Translations under genes and position numbers: made by a program
Shown here: positions 18,960 to 28,514 of the stretch, one piece after another
Position numbering within the stretch: the stretch's first letter is position 1
Layout of the letters: the number at the start of each line of letters is the position of its first letter
The notes under the pieces: model-generated
What the model was told of the DNA's origin: nothing
The model's input: only the letters and a program-made list of their open reading frames with translations
Databases searched by the model: none
Assembly (NCBI GenBank): GCA_963811255.1
Contig: CAWEQI010000001.1
Span: 806,001 to 870,000 of the forward strand
From: Croceibacterium_B sp963811255
Lineage (GTDB): Bacteria; Pseudomonadota; Alphaproteobacteria; Sphingomonadales; Sphingomonadaceae
Length of the DNA stretch: 64,000 nucleotides
Direction of reading: 5' to 3'

Positions 18960-21900
18960 ATGAAGAAATCCTCCATTTTGAAGGCGGGCTCCGCCTCGCT
19001 CGCGATCGGCATCGCGCTGACGGCCGTGCCGGCCTTGGCGCAAGACAACGCGCCGGCGGCGCCGCCCGCGACCACCAAGACCTGCCCCGACGGCAGCACG
19101 ATCGACATCAACGCCACGTGCCCGTCCACGGGCCCGATCATCGTCACCGGTTCGCGCCTGGCGACGCCGCAGCTCTCGGCGGCCAGCCCGGTCACCGTCG
19201 TCAATGCGGAGGAAGTGGCCAACACCGGCACCACCCGGGTCGAGGATCTGGTCAACTCGCTGCCGCAGGTGTTCGCCGGGCAGGGCGGCACGATCGCCAA
19301 CGGTGCGACCGGGACCGCCACGCTTAACCTGCGCGGACTCGGCTCCGAGCGCACGCTGGTCCTGGTCAACGGCCGCCGCGTCGTTCCGGGCGACCCGAGC
19401 ACTTCGGCCGCCGACATCAACATTATTCCCGGCTCGATGATCAAGCGTGTCGACGTGCTGACCGGCGGCGCTTCAGCGGTTTACGGCGCCGACGCGGTCG
19501 CCGGCGTCGTCAACTTCATCATGGATACGGATTTCGAAGGCTTCAAGGTCGACGGACAGTATTCGATCTACGATCACGGTAACGGCACCCGCAGCGACGT
19601 CATCGATGCGCTCAATGCGAGAAGCTTCGCTTATCCGACCGACCACAAGTGGGACGGCGGCACGGTCGACACCACCGTGTCGTTCGGCGCCGGGTTCGAC
19701 GACGACCGCGGTCACGTCACCGCCTATGCCGGCTACCGCAAGGTCAATGCCGTGCTTCAGGGTGCGCGCGACTACAGCTCGTGCGCGCTGAGCGCGAGTT
19801 CGACCGGCGTCCACTGCGGTGGTTCGTTCACTTCGCCTCCCGGCACTTTCGTCATCTACGACAGCTTCGGCAATCCGACCGATCTCACCGGTGGCGGGCC
19901 GAACGGCGACATGCCGAACGGCATTGCCAACTCTTTCACCTCGACGGTTTATCAGGTCGGCAGCGGTCGCACCTTCGAGAACAACTATACGCTCTACAAC
20001 TACGCGCCGCTCAATCACCTGATGCGTCCGGACGAGCGTTACACGGCCGGCTTGTTCGCTCACTACGACATTTCGCCGGCGCTGAAGCCGTACCTCGAGG
20101 TGATGTTCATGGACGACCGCACGGTCGCCCAGATCGCCCCGTCGGGCGATTTCGGAAACACGCTCTCGATTAACTGCGACAATCCGCTTCTGAGCGCCCA
20201 GCAGCTATCGATCGTCTGCGACAACGAGAACCTGCTGGTCAGCCCGGATCCGGCTCGCGCCTTTGACGTGGTCGGTAACTCGCCAATTCTCAACCCGGAC
20301 GGCACGCCGACGGGCACTTACGAGGCGCCCTTCAACTTCATCGATCCGACGACTGGCGCACTTATCACCGTGGCTTTGCCCAGATCCTGCGTCGCAACGT
20401 AGAAGGCGGCGGCCGGCAGGATGATCTGCAGCACATCGAATATCGCGGTGTGATCGGAATGAAGGGCGACCTGGGACCGAACTGGAATTACGACGCGTAT
20501 TACCAGTATGGGCGGACAAATTTCGCCGAGACGTATCTCAACGACTTCTCCGTCACGCGTATCACCCGCGCGCTCGATGTGGTCACCGATCCGACTAGCG
20601 GCCAGCCGGTGTGTCGCTCGGTCCTCAACGGTACGGATCCGAACTGCGTCCCGTGGGACATCCTGGCTCCGGGCGGGGTTACCCAGGCAGCCCTGAATTA
20701 TGTCCAGGCACCGGGCTTCACCCGCGGCATCAACACCGAGCAGGTGGCCAGCGCTGCATTGACCGGCGACCTGACGCCATACGGCATCAAGTTCCCGTGG
20801 GCCAACGATGGCGTCTCGCTGGCGGTGGGCACCGAGTACCGTAAGGAAACGCTCGACTTCAAATCGGATACCGAGTTCCAGACCGGCGATCTCGCCGGCC
20901 AGGGTGCGGCGACGCTCCCGGTGAAGGGCGCGTTCCACGTGTGGGAGTTCTTCGGAGAAACCCGTATCCCGCTGGTGCAGGACAACTTCATTTACGATGC
21001 GTCCCTGACCGCCGGCTATCGCCACTCGAGCTATACCGTCTCGACGGGAAACACCTTCAGCACCGACACCTACAAGATCCAGGGCGAGCTCGCGCCGGTT
21101 CGGGACATCCGCTTCCGTGGCGGTTACAACCGGGCTGTCCGGGCGCCGACGCTGCAGGATTTCTTTGCTCCGAACCGTGTGCAGCTCGACGGATCGACCG
21201 ATCTCTGTGCCGGCACGACCGCCAATCCGCATGGCCCGATCACGTCGGCTGATACCGGCTGTCTGGCTCAGGGCCTCTCGGTCGGCCAGGTGGTCGCGCC
21301 GAACCCGGCGGCCCAGTACAATGGCTACACCGGGGGCAACGCGGCGCTGGATCCGGAAATCGCCGACACCTGGACGGCCGGCGTCGTCCTCCAGCCGCGG
21401 TTTATTCCCGGATTCGCCCTCACCGCCGATTGGTTCGACATCAAGGTCAAAGGTGCGATTCAGGGCATTGGCGCCGACACGATCATGCAGCAGTGCACCA
21501 CCACCGCCGATCCGTTCTTCTGTGGTTTGATCCATCGGGACGGGTCGGGATCGCTTTGGCGCACGCCGAGCGGCTACGTGGTCGATACGACGCAGAACAT
21601 CGGTAGTTACAAGACCACCGGCGTCGACTTCACCGCGGTGTATAGCCGTCAGATCGGCAATCTCGGCCGTCTCAGTGCCAACTTCGTCGGCACCTGGCTC
21701 GATACTCTCGTAACCGATCCGGGCGTCGGTGGTTCGTACGACTGTGCCGGGTACTACGGCGCGCAGTGCGGCACGCCCAATCCGACCTGGCGCCACCAGT
21801 TGCGCGTGACGTTCGACCACAGGTCCGGTCTCGGCGCCTCGGTTCGCTGGCGCTACTTCGGCGGGGTTGACGAGGACACCAGCAGCTCCCAGCCGCAGCT

Positions 21901-22297
21901 CAGCGGTTCGGTGCAGGCGTTCAACGCGCACATTCCATCGGTCAGCTACTTCGACTTGGCGTTGACCTACAGGCTGAACGACACCTTCAAGTTCCGTCTG
22001 GGCGCGAACAACATCCTCGACAAGGAGCCGCCGCTGGTCGCGTCGCCCGCCTGCCCGGCCGGGTTCTGCAACGGCAATACCTTCTCGCAGGTCTACGACG
22101 CGCTCGGTCGCTACATCTTCGCCGGCGTGACGATCGACTTCGCTGGAGGCAGGACTCCGTCGGCGCCGCCGCCGGTTGCGCTGCCGGAAGCGGCTCCGCC
22201 GCCTCCGCCGCCCCCGCCCCCGCCTCCGCCGCCTGAGGCTGCTCCGCCGGCGCCTCCGCCTCCGCCGGCTGTCGCCCCGCAGGGCGAACGCGGCTAA
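18960..22297 (+). CDS. TonB-dependent receptor with polyproline C-terminal tail (one frameshift)
   Basis: An outer-membrane receptor of about 1112 residues that should import a substrate with TonB energy. It has a signal peptide (MKKSSILKAGSASLAIGIAL), a short insert TCPDGSTIDINATCP, a plug (VEDLVNSLPQVFAGQGGT, LNLRGLGSERTLVLVNGRR, DVLTGGASAVYGADAVAGVV) and a barrel that includes RIPLVQDNFIYDASLTAGYR and FRGGYNRAVRAPTLQDFFAP. Near 20350-20375 a single-base shift interrupts the frame (TTGALITV versus YHRGFAQILRRNVEGG). After the last barrel strand (YIFAGVTIDF) it does not stop but adds about 50 residues dominated by proline and alanine. That tail is unusual, since these receptors normally end at the strand. 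Confidence 0.88.
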
Positions 22298-22339
22298 GCG
22301 CCGCTGGCTTGGCGAGCGATCGCCAGTCCGACTGAGAAA

Positions 22340-22377
22340 AAGGGGCCGCTCCGTTTCATCGGAGCGGCCCTTTTTCT
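22340..22377 (+). terminator. intrinsic terminator after the TonB receptor
   Basis: GGGCCGCTCCG (22343-22353) and CGGAGCGGCCC (22360-22370) form an 11-bp perfect stem with a TTTCAT loop, followed by TTTTTCTT. This ends the receptor transcript, so the downstream TPR genes probably have their own promoter. Confidence 0.88.
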
Positions 22378-22524
22378 TGCCCGCGGACGAGACCTTCGCC
22401 CCTCTCGTTGACGGAAGGGGGCATATCGGACGGGCGGGGGCTTGCAGATCCGAACCTCCTCCCATGAAGCGGAGGGCTTGGCGGTTCTCATCCGAGCTCT
22501 TTGCTATTAGCCTCGGCGACGGCA

Positions 22525-24063
22525 ATGGCTTCGCGAACCGAAATCCTGGCAGAGCTGGCCCGCGCGCCGGACGATGATGCCAATGTGCTGTATCGCGCAG
22601 CGGTTGCCGCGGATGCTCACGGCTGCCACGAGGCGGTTCGCGCTCGCCTCGTCCCGCTCGTCGCGGGGCGGCACAAGGCGCACGCCGGCCTATGGCAGAT
22701 GCTCGGTCTCGCTCATCGCGGGCTTGGCGACAGCGCACAGGCGGCGCGGGCGTTCGCGCGGGCCTGCGAATTGCGCCCCGACGACCCGCTTCTGACGCAC
22801 AGCGTTGCGCGCACGACGCTCGAGGGCGGCGGCGAAGCGGTCGCGCTGTTCGATCACGCCGTCGCGCTCGCGCCGGTCGACGGATCGGTGAGGCTGGGGC
22901 GTGCAGCAGCACAGCTGGCCGCAGGCGAGGGGTGCCAGGCGCGCGAGGATCTTGCCGAGCTGCTCGCCAAGGCCCCAGGATGGCTGGAAGGCCATGCCGC
23001 CTATGCGAATCTGACGGCGATCTCCGCACCGGACGAGAACCCGATGGCGACGATCGACGCGGCGCTGCAAGCCTATCCGGGCGAGCCGGCGCTGACCCGG
23101 CAGGCCATCGCCATGTCGATGCACGCTCGCGACTTCGTGCGCGCTCGCGACCTCGCCGCGGGCGCGCTCGCGGCCGTTCCCGGCGATGTGGCGCTGCGCC
23201 GGCTGCAGGCCGCTTGCACCGCCGAGCTCGGACAGGGAGACGTAGCGCAGGAGATGTTCGCGCGGCTGCCGCCGGCAACCGACGCGTTGGACGTTGCCTG
23301 GGAAGCGCGCAACCTCCTTCGTTTGGGGCGCCACGACCAGTGCGCCGCGCTGCTTGACGGCCGGTTTTCGGGCGACCTGCGCACCTTGTGGGCCTACCGC
23401 GCGCTCGCCTGGCGGCTGACCGGCGATCCGCGCTGGGAATGGCTCGAAGGCGACGAGCGGCTGATCGGCACGTACGATATCGCCGGCGAGCTGGGCGATA
23501 TGACCGAGCTCGCCGAGTGCCTGCGCGGCCTCCACCGCCGGAGCGGCCAGCACATCGACCAGTCGGTGCGCGGCGGTTCGCAGACCGACGGCAACCTGCT
23601 GATCCGCAACGAGGAGCCGATTCGCCGCTTGCGCCAGGCGCTGCTCGCGGCGGTTAGCGAGCATGTCGCGCAGCTTCCGGCGCCGGTTTCCGGCCATCCG
23701 ACGCTGATCGCACGGCGTGAGCCGCTGCGGATTGCCGGTGCCTGGTCGGTTCGGCTGGTCGACGAAGGCTTCCATGTGGACCATATCCATCCCCAAGGCT
23801 GGTTCAGCTCGGCATTCTACGTCGCCCTGCCGCGTGAGACCGGCGAGAGCGGGGGCCATGACGGACGCGCCGGCTGGCTCGCGTTCGGCGAGAATCGCGA
23901 GCTGGCGCCCGATCTCGAACCGTTCCGTTGGGTCGAGCCGAAGGTCGGCACGCTTGCGCTCTTCCCCTCGGTCACGTGGCACGGTACGCGCCGCTTCGGC
24001 AGCGGCGAACGGATGACCGTCGCCTTCGACATCGCCCTTCCGCAGGATAACGACCGGACGTGA
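22525..24063 (+). CDS. TPR protein with C-terminal putative 2OG-Fe(II) oxygenase domain
   Basis: About 512 residues. The N-terminal 300 residues are tetratricopeptide-type helical repeats (for example LGLAHRGLGDSAQAARAFAR). The C-terminal domain resembles putative 2-oxoglutarate/Fe(II) dioxygenases. Candidate iron ligands are H417-x-D419 or H420/H422 in HVDHIHPQGWFSSAFYVALP, and H486 in TWHGTRRFGSGERMTVAFDI, with the Arg of ERMT placed to bind 2-oxoglutarate. Such domains hydroxylate proteins or small molecules. ATG 22525 is preferred over TTG 22501. It overlaps the sulfotransferase gene by 4 nt; both follow a TonB receptor. Confidence 0.82.
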   Translation: MASRTEILAELARAPDDDANVLYRAAVAADAHGCHEAVRARLVPLVAGRHKAHAGLWQMLGLAHRGLGDSAQAARAFARACELRPDDPLLTHSVARTTLEGGGEAVALFDHAVALAPVDGSVRLGRAAAQLAAGEGCQAREDLAELLAKAPGWLEGHAAYANLTAISAPDENPMATIDAALQAYPGEPALTRQAIAMSMHARDFVRARDLAAGALAAVPGDVALRRLQAACTAELGQGDVAQEMFARLPPATDALDVAWEARNLLRLGRHDQCAALLDGRFSGDLRTLWAYRALAWRLTGDPRWEWLEGDERLIGTYDIAGELGDMTELAECLRGLHRRSGQHIDQSVRGGSQTDGNLLIRNEEPIRRLRQALLAAVSEHVAQLPAPVSGHPTLIARREPLRIAGAWSVRLVDEGFHVDHIHPQGWFSSAFYVALPRETGESGGHDGRAGWLAFGENRELAPDLEPFRWVEPKVGTLALFPSVTWHGTRRFGSGERMTVAFDIALPQDNDRT

Positions 24064-25907
24064 CTCCCGAACACTACCTGGCCGAGGCCGCCGCGGCGTT
24101 GCGCGGCTCCGCGTTCGCGGCCGCGCGCGAGCGGGCGAGGGAAGGGCTCGCCCGCTATCCCGAGCACCCTGCGCTTCTCGGAATGGCGGCGCTGATCGCC
24201 TTGCAGCTGCGCGACGAGGGCGACGCGGAAAGGCTGCTCCGGCGCCAGCTCGCGGTCACGCCCGCCGACGCCGCAGCGCGCAGCAATCTCGCGACGCTGC
24301 TCGCCGGGCAGGACCGCAAGGGCGAAGCGCTCTCGGTGCTGGAAGGGCACGCCGGGAGCCCGCGCGCGGTCCATTTGCTGGCCTACTTGCTCCAGGAAGA
24401 AGGCCGCGCAGCCGAAGCGGTTCCGCTCTACCGGCAGTTGCTCACTGCGAGGCCCGGCGAGTTCGAGCTGTGGAACAATCTGGGCAATGCGCTGCGAACA
24501 ACCGGCGAGGCCGAAGCGGCCAGGGAGGCTTTCCAGCGCGCGGTCAACTGCGGCGGCGGGCCCGAGGTGTTCCTCAACCTTTCCGAGCTTCTCATGAGGC
24601 AGGACAACCGCAGCGGACGGCTGCAGACGATGGAGGAAGCGCGGCGGCGGTTTCCCGATCACGAGGCGGTCGCGCTCGAGTACGGGCTCTCCCTCGCCGC
24701 CGCGGACCAGGCCGAAAGCGCCGTCGAGGTGTTACGCCCCCTGGCGCGCGCCGAGGACCGCGTCGGCCCCGCGCATGTCGAACTGGGCCTGCTCTATGAA
24801 AACCTCAATCGCCTGGACGACCTGCGCGCGCTGATCGCCGATGCCGAGCGGCGCGGGCTGAATGAGCCCGAGCTCAATTTCCTGCGCGCGTGGCTGCTCA
24901 GGCGGGAAGATCGCTTCGCCGAAGCCGAGGCGCTCGCCGCGCGCGTTCCCGACACGATCAGCGCGCTGCGCCGGGCGCAGCTCAAGGCCGAAATCGCCGA
25001 CCGGCTGGGCAAGGCCGACGAAGCCTTCGCCCTGTATTGCGAAATGAATCAGGAAGTCGAGGCCAATCACCCGCCGCCCGAAGGGCCGACGTACCGGCAG
25101 ACGATCGAGCAACGGACCGCCGCCATGTCCGCGCCGCCGCCCGTCGAGCTGCCGGAGGACGGCATGCCCGATCCCGTGTTCATCGTCGGCTTCCCTCGCT
25201 CCGGCACGACCTTGCTCGACACCTTCCTGTCGGGCTTTCCCGAACTCGCGGTATTCGAGGAGGCGCGGATGCTGGCCGAGGCGGCGGTGGCCTTTCCCGG
25301 TCTGGAGGAGAGCGCCGACGCTGCCGCGCTGGCCGCCGCCAGGGCCGATTACTTCGCCCGCGCCGCCGCCCAGGGGCTCCCGCTCGAAGGCCGCTGGCTG
25401 GTCGACAAGAACCCGCTGCACATGGCGCAAATGCCACTGATTCACCGGCTTTTTCCCGATGCCCGGATCGTCTTGATCGAGCGCCACCCATGCGATGTCG
25501 TTCTCAGCTGCTTTATGGCGAACTTCACGCCCAACTTCGCCATGCGCAGCTTCACCGACCTTCACGAGGCAGCTCGGACCTACGATTCGGTCTTCAACTG
25601 CTGGGAACGAGCGCGACAGCTGCTTCCTCTGACCGTTGAGACGATTCGCTACGAAACGATGATTGAGGATGCCGAAGCCGTCATTCGCCGCTTGGCGGGG
25701 TTCCTCGGGCTCGACTGGCGCGCGAGTGTGCTCGATCATCGCGCGAGCGCGGCCAAACGCGGGCCGGTGCGCACGGCCAGTTATGCTCAAATCGGTCAGC
25801 CCCTCTACACGCGGGCGGTCGGCCGGTGGCGGCGATACGAGGACAAGCTCGCGCCGGTGCTGCCCTTGCTCGAACCGTGGCTCAAGCGGCTCGGCTATGG
25901 CAGCTGA
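24060..25907 (+). CDS. TPR-sulfotransferase fusion protein
   Basis: A 615-residue protein starting at GTG 24060. Residues 1 to about 350 are TPR repeats (AAALRGSAFAAARERAREGL, NNLGNALRTTGEAEAAREAF and others). The C-terminal part is a PAPS-dependent sulfotransferase: the 5'-phosphosulfate loop is GFPRSGTT at residues 377-384, then LVDKNPLHMAQMPLIHRLFP and VLIERHPCDVVLSCFM, the 3'-phosphate region. TPR-sulfotransferases of this layout act on proteins or glycans. The gene is translationally coupled to the TPR-2OG oxygenase, so the pair may share a substrate. No PAPS synthesis genes are adjacent. Confidence 0.87.
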   Translation: MTPEHYLAEAAAALRGSAFAAARERAREGLARYPEHPALLGMAALIALQLRDEGDAERLLRRQLAVTPADAAARSNLATLLAGQDRKGEALSVLEGHAGSPRAVHLLAYLLQEEGRAAEAVPLYRQLLTARPGEFELWNNLGNALRTTGEAEAAREAFQRAVNCGGGPEVFLNLSELLMRQDNRSGRLQTMEEARRRFPDHEAVALEYGLSLAAADQAESAVEVLRPLARAEDRVGPAHVELGLLYENLNRLDDLRALIADAERRGLNEPELNFLRAWLLRREDRFAEAEALAARVPDTISALRRAQLKAEIADRLGKADEAFALYCEMNQEVEANHPPPEGPTYRQTIEQRTAAMSAPPPVELPEDGMPDPVFIVGFPRSGTTLLDTFLSGFPELAVFEEARMLAEAAVAFPGLEESADAAALAAARADYFARAAAQGLPLEGRWLVDKNPLHMAQMPLIHRLFPDARIVLIERHPCDVVLSCFMANFTPNFAMRSFTDLHEAARTYDSVFNCWERARQLLPLTVETIRYETMIEDAEAVIRRLAGFLGLDWRASVLDHRASAAKRGPVRTASYAQIGQPLYTRAVGRWRRYEDKLAPVLPLLEPWLKRLGYGS

Positions 25908-25934
25908 GGCCAGGGCAGCTTCGCCTTCCGCTCA

Positions 25935-26213
25935 TTGGCCACGACCCCTCTCCTCGCGCTGCTTATCGCACCGGGTCTTTGTTGGCGAGGTTCGCCGATG
26001 CGCAAGGCGCCCGCGGAAGCCGTCCCGCGCGACAACCACGAAGGGCTGGCGATCGTGCCCGAGGCCGTCGGGGCGACGCTATGGCTGATCTGGGACGACA
26101 ACCAGGCGCCGTACCAGTGGACCTTGCTGCTCGAACTGAAATGGCGCTCACCGCCAGCGGCGGCGGCGCGCCACGCGACTGACCTTAGCTTACGGCCGCC
26201 GCGGCCTTCTTGA
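25935..26213 (+). pseudogene. C-terminal remnant of an esterase-like phytase-family protein
   Basis: A short open frame contains DNHEGLAIVPEAVGATLWLI and WDDNQAPYQWTLLLELKW, which resembles the C-terminal end of the secreted 'esterase-like activity of phytase' family. The rest of the roughly 300-residue domain is absent, and the neighbouring frame reads LLARFADAQGA just before it, suggesting a deletion or frame break. It overlaps the end of rpmB on the other strand. Read as a gene fragment rather than a working gene. Confidence 0.45.
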
Positions 26214-26475
26214 GCTCCCGCTTGACCTTGAGGGCGCGGGCGCTGAGCTTGTCGTCGGAGGTCTTGAGCAGCCAGTTGTCGAGACCGCCGTTGTGCTCGA
26301 CCGAGCGCAGGCCGTGAGTCGAGACGCGGAATTTGAAGCTCTTCTCAAGCTTCTCGCTCAGCAGAGTCACGTTCTGCAGGTTCGGCAGGAATACCCGCTT
26401 GGTCTTGTTGTTCGCGTGGCTCACGTTGTGGCCGACCTGGCGGCTCTTGCCGGTCAATTCGCAGATGCGCGACAT
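26185..26475 (-). CDS. rpmB: 50S ribosomal protein L28
   Basis: A 96-residue ribosomal protein beginning MSRICELTGKSRQVGHNVSH, followed by NNKTKRVFLPNLQNV and the Trp-containing NGGLDNWLLKTSDDKL, all typical of alphaproteobacterial L28. It binds 23S rRNA in the large subunit. It stands alone on the minus strand. Confidence 0.97.
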   Translation of the reverse strand: MSRICELTGKSRQVGHNVSHANNKTKRVFLPNLQNVTLLSEKLEKSFKFRVSTHGLRSVEHNGGLDNWLLKTSDDKLSARALKVKRELKKAAAAVS

Positions 26476-26598
26476 GGTTGGTCTCGTCTCGTAAACGGAG
26501 GGTGTCCGGGAAAGCGGCGCGCATAGCGGGGGAGCGGGATTCGGTCAAGCATCCGCGCGGCATTGCGGCCCCGCCGCGGCAAGGGTAGCGGGAACGGG

Positions 26599-27054
26599 AT
26601 GACCGTCTGGCCGCTGCCCCCGCCGATGCTGCGCGCGCTTGAGTTGGCGCGCCTCGGCCAGACAGCGGGTGAAGTGCCGGTCGGCGCGGTGATTTCCCGC
26701 GACGGGGCGATCCTCGGCGAGGGCTGCAACCGCCCGCGCGGGCTGCACGATCCCACCGCGCACGCCGAGATCCTGGCGATCCGCGCCGCCGCCGAGGCGC
26801 TCGGCAACGAGCGGCTCGAGAACTGCGACCTGTGGGTCACGCTCGAGCCCTGCGCCATGTGTGCGGGCGCTATTGCTCAGGCGCGGATCGCCCGGCTCTA
26901 TTACGGCGCCGCCGATCCCAAGGGCGGTGCGGTCGAGCACGGCGCGCGGGTATTGGACCAGCCGCAGTGCCTCCATCGTCCCGAGGTTTACGGGGGCATC
27001 GGTGAGAGCGAAGCGGCGGCGCTGCTGCGCGGTTTCTTCGCCGCTAAGCGCTAA
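26599..27054 (+). CDS. tadA: tRNA adenosine(34) deaminase
   Basis: Converts A34 to inosine in tRNA-Arg(ACG). A 151-residue cytidine-deaminase-fold enzyme with the zinc site H55-A-E57 (PTAHAEILAIRAA) and PCAMC at 84-88 (LEPCAMCAGAIAQARI), then RLYYGAADPKGGAVEHG. ATG 26599 gives the expected N-terminus (MTVWPLPPPMLRALELA); the upstream in-frame extension is arginine-rich and unsupported. Confidence 0.93.
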   Translation: MTVWPLPPPMLRALELARLGQTAGEVPVGAVISRDGAILGEGCNRPRGLHDPTAHAEILAIRAAAEALGNERLENCDLWVTLEPCAMCAGAIAQARIARLYYGAADPKGGAVEHGARVLDQPQCLHRPEVYGGIGESEAAALLRGFFAAKR

Positions 27055-27060
27055 CGCGCG

Positions 27061-27489
27061 TCAGTCGCCGGTGGCAGGCTCGGCTGGGACATTGCCGGCG
27101 AACCACGCCTTCGCCCCGGCCCCAAAGAGGCTTAGGGCGGCAACCACGGATACCACCAGGATGAGCCAGGAAACGATCGCGGGCGGGCTCAATGCGCTCC
27201 GCAGAAGGCTCGGCACGGAAACGAAGTTGACGACGGCGAGCGCGACGACGATCCATTTGGCGACGACTGACCGCTTGCGCGACACCAGCCACCACAGCAA
27301 CACGAGGAACAGCGTCCAGACGACGAACACGCCGATGACGAAGCCCGAGCCCGGTATGAACCCGGTCCCGGTAGCCGCGTCGCTCACCTGGGCGTTGTAG
27401 GCATCGCGCTGCAGAAAGAAGTCGACGACCGTCAGCCCAATCCAGGCGAGGTAGAACAGGTCGAAGCGGCCGATCGTGGCGGGTTTCAT
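27061..27489 (-). CDS. four-helix membrane protein, hypothetical
   Basis: A 142-residue inner-membrane protein with four hydrophobic helices, about residues 8-25, 48-68 (GSGFVIGVFVVWTLFLVLLW), 75-92 (WIVVALAVVNFVSVP) and 104-126 (IVSWLILVVSVVAALSLFG). It is convergent with tadA and upstream of nadC on the other side. No family recognised. Confidence 0.65.
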   Translation of the reverse strand: MKPATIGRFDLFYLAWIGLTVVDFFLQRDAYNAQVSDAATGTGFIPGSGFVIGVFVVWTLFLVLLWWLVSRKRSVVAKWIVVALAVVNFVSVPSLLRSALSPPAIVSWLILVVSVVAALSLFGAGAKAWFAGNVPAEPATGD

Positions 27490-27545
27490 TGAGCGCCTCC
27501 CCTTGATTTGCCGGTAGTGCCGCAAGCCCGGCGTGTTGGCAATCG

Positions 27546-28406
27546 TCAGGCCGGCGTGAAATCGAGTCCGATGTCCGCCGCCGGGGCGCTTTGCGTCAGC
27601 CGTCCGACCGAGACGAAATCGACTCCGGTCGCGGCGATCGCGCCGATCGTCTCGAGGGTCACTCCGCCAGAGGCTTCGGTAGCCACCCGTCCGGCGACCA
27701 GGGCGACAGCCTCGCGCAGCATTGCCGGGCTCATGTTGTCGAGCAGCACATGGGTGGCGCCTGCGGCGATCGCCGGCTCGATCTGCTCGAGCCGGTCGAT
27801 CTCGCAGACGATCCGGCCGACGCCGGCATTCCGCGCGCGCGCCACCGCTTGGCCGACGCTGCCGACGACGAGCACATGGTTGTCCTTGATCATCGCCGCG
27901 TCCCACAGGCCCATCCGGTGGTTCTGCGCTCCGCCCATGCGGGTGGCGTACTTTTCGAGTACGCGCAGACCGGGGAGGGTCTTGCGCGTGTCGAGCAGGA
28001 TACAACCGGTCTCGCCCATCGCCTGCACGTAGCGCCGGGTGAGCGTGGCTATGCCGGAAAGATGCTGCACGGTGTTGAGCGCGCTGCGCTCGGCCGTGAG
28101 CATCGCCCGCGCCTGCCCCGAAAGCCGCATCAAGACGGCGCCGGGTTCCACTTCCCCCCCTTCGTCGGCCAGCACGGCAATTTCGATCGCCGGATCGAAC
28201 GCGCGGAAGAACGCTGCGGCGATCGGCAGTCCCGCTACGACGATGGCGTCACGGCAGTCCATTGTCCCGGAAAAGCGCGCATCGGCCGGGATAACCGCCT
28301 CCGCCGTGACGTCGTGCCCTCCGCCGGGAACACCGACACCGAGATCCTCGTCCAGCGTCAGGCGGACGAAGCGGTCGAGATCGAAATTTTCGAGCTGGAA
28401 ACTCAC
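27546..28406 (-). CDS. nadC: nicotinate-nucleotide pyrophosphorylase (carboxylating)
   Basis: Quinolinate phosphoribosyltransferase of NAD biosynthesis. The 286-residue protein has the diagnostic LNTVQHLSGIATLTRRYVQA, LLDTRKTLPGLRVLEKYA with the phosphate-binding Arg-Lys, NHRMGLWDAAMIKDNHVLVV, and a C-terminal ATEASGGVTLETIGAIAATG. No nadA or nadB is adjacent. Length and motifs are normal. Confidence 0.95.
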   Translation of the reverse strand: MSFQLENFDLDRFVRLTLDEDLGVGVPGGGHDVTAEAVIPADARFSGTMDCRDAIVVAGLPIAAAFFRAFDPAIEIAVLADEGGEVEPGAVLMRLSGQARAMLTAERSALNTVQHLSGIATLTRRYVQAMGETGCILLDTRKTLPGLRVLEKYATRMGGAQNHRMGLWDAAMIKDNHVLVVGSVGQAVARARNAGVGRIVCEIDRLEQIEPAIAAGATHVLLDNMSPAMLREAVALVAGRVATEASGGVTLETIGAIAATGVDFVSVGRLTQSAPAADIGLDFTPA

Positions 28407-28414
28407 ACCAAATG

Positions 28415-28505
28415 CCGTTCGTCCTGAGCTTGTCGAAGGGCAGCTCCTTCTTCCGGTGCGGCACTAGAAGGAAGAACGGCCCTTCGACAAGCTGAGGGCG
28501 AGCGG
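28415..28505. repeat. REP-like intergenic inverted repeat
   Basis: CCTGAGCTTGTCGAAGGG (28423-28440) is repeated inverted as CCCTTCGACAAGCTGAGG (28480-28497), with one mismatch. The flanking CCGTTC (28415-28420) and GAACGG (28474-28479) also pair. Sequences with the core 'GAGCTTGTCGAAG' are frequent dispersed palindromes in sphingomonads. It lies between nadC and the response regulator and probably forms a stem-loop in transcripts of both. Confidence 0.6.
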
Positions 28506-28514
28506 ATCAAGGGG

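Noticed and set aside
22190..22290. Polyproline coding stretch as a simple-repeat assembly artefact
   Set aside because: Codons vary (CCG, CCC, CCT, with GCT/GCG interruptions) and the frame stays open to a normal stop followed by a terminator, so it reads as real coding sequence.
28415..28505. Inverted repeat after nadC as an intrinsic terminator
   Set aside because: There is no U-tract and the core sequence matches dispersed REP-like elements, so repeat is the better label.
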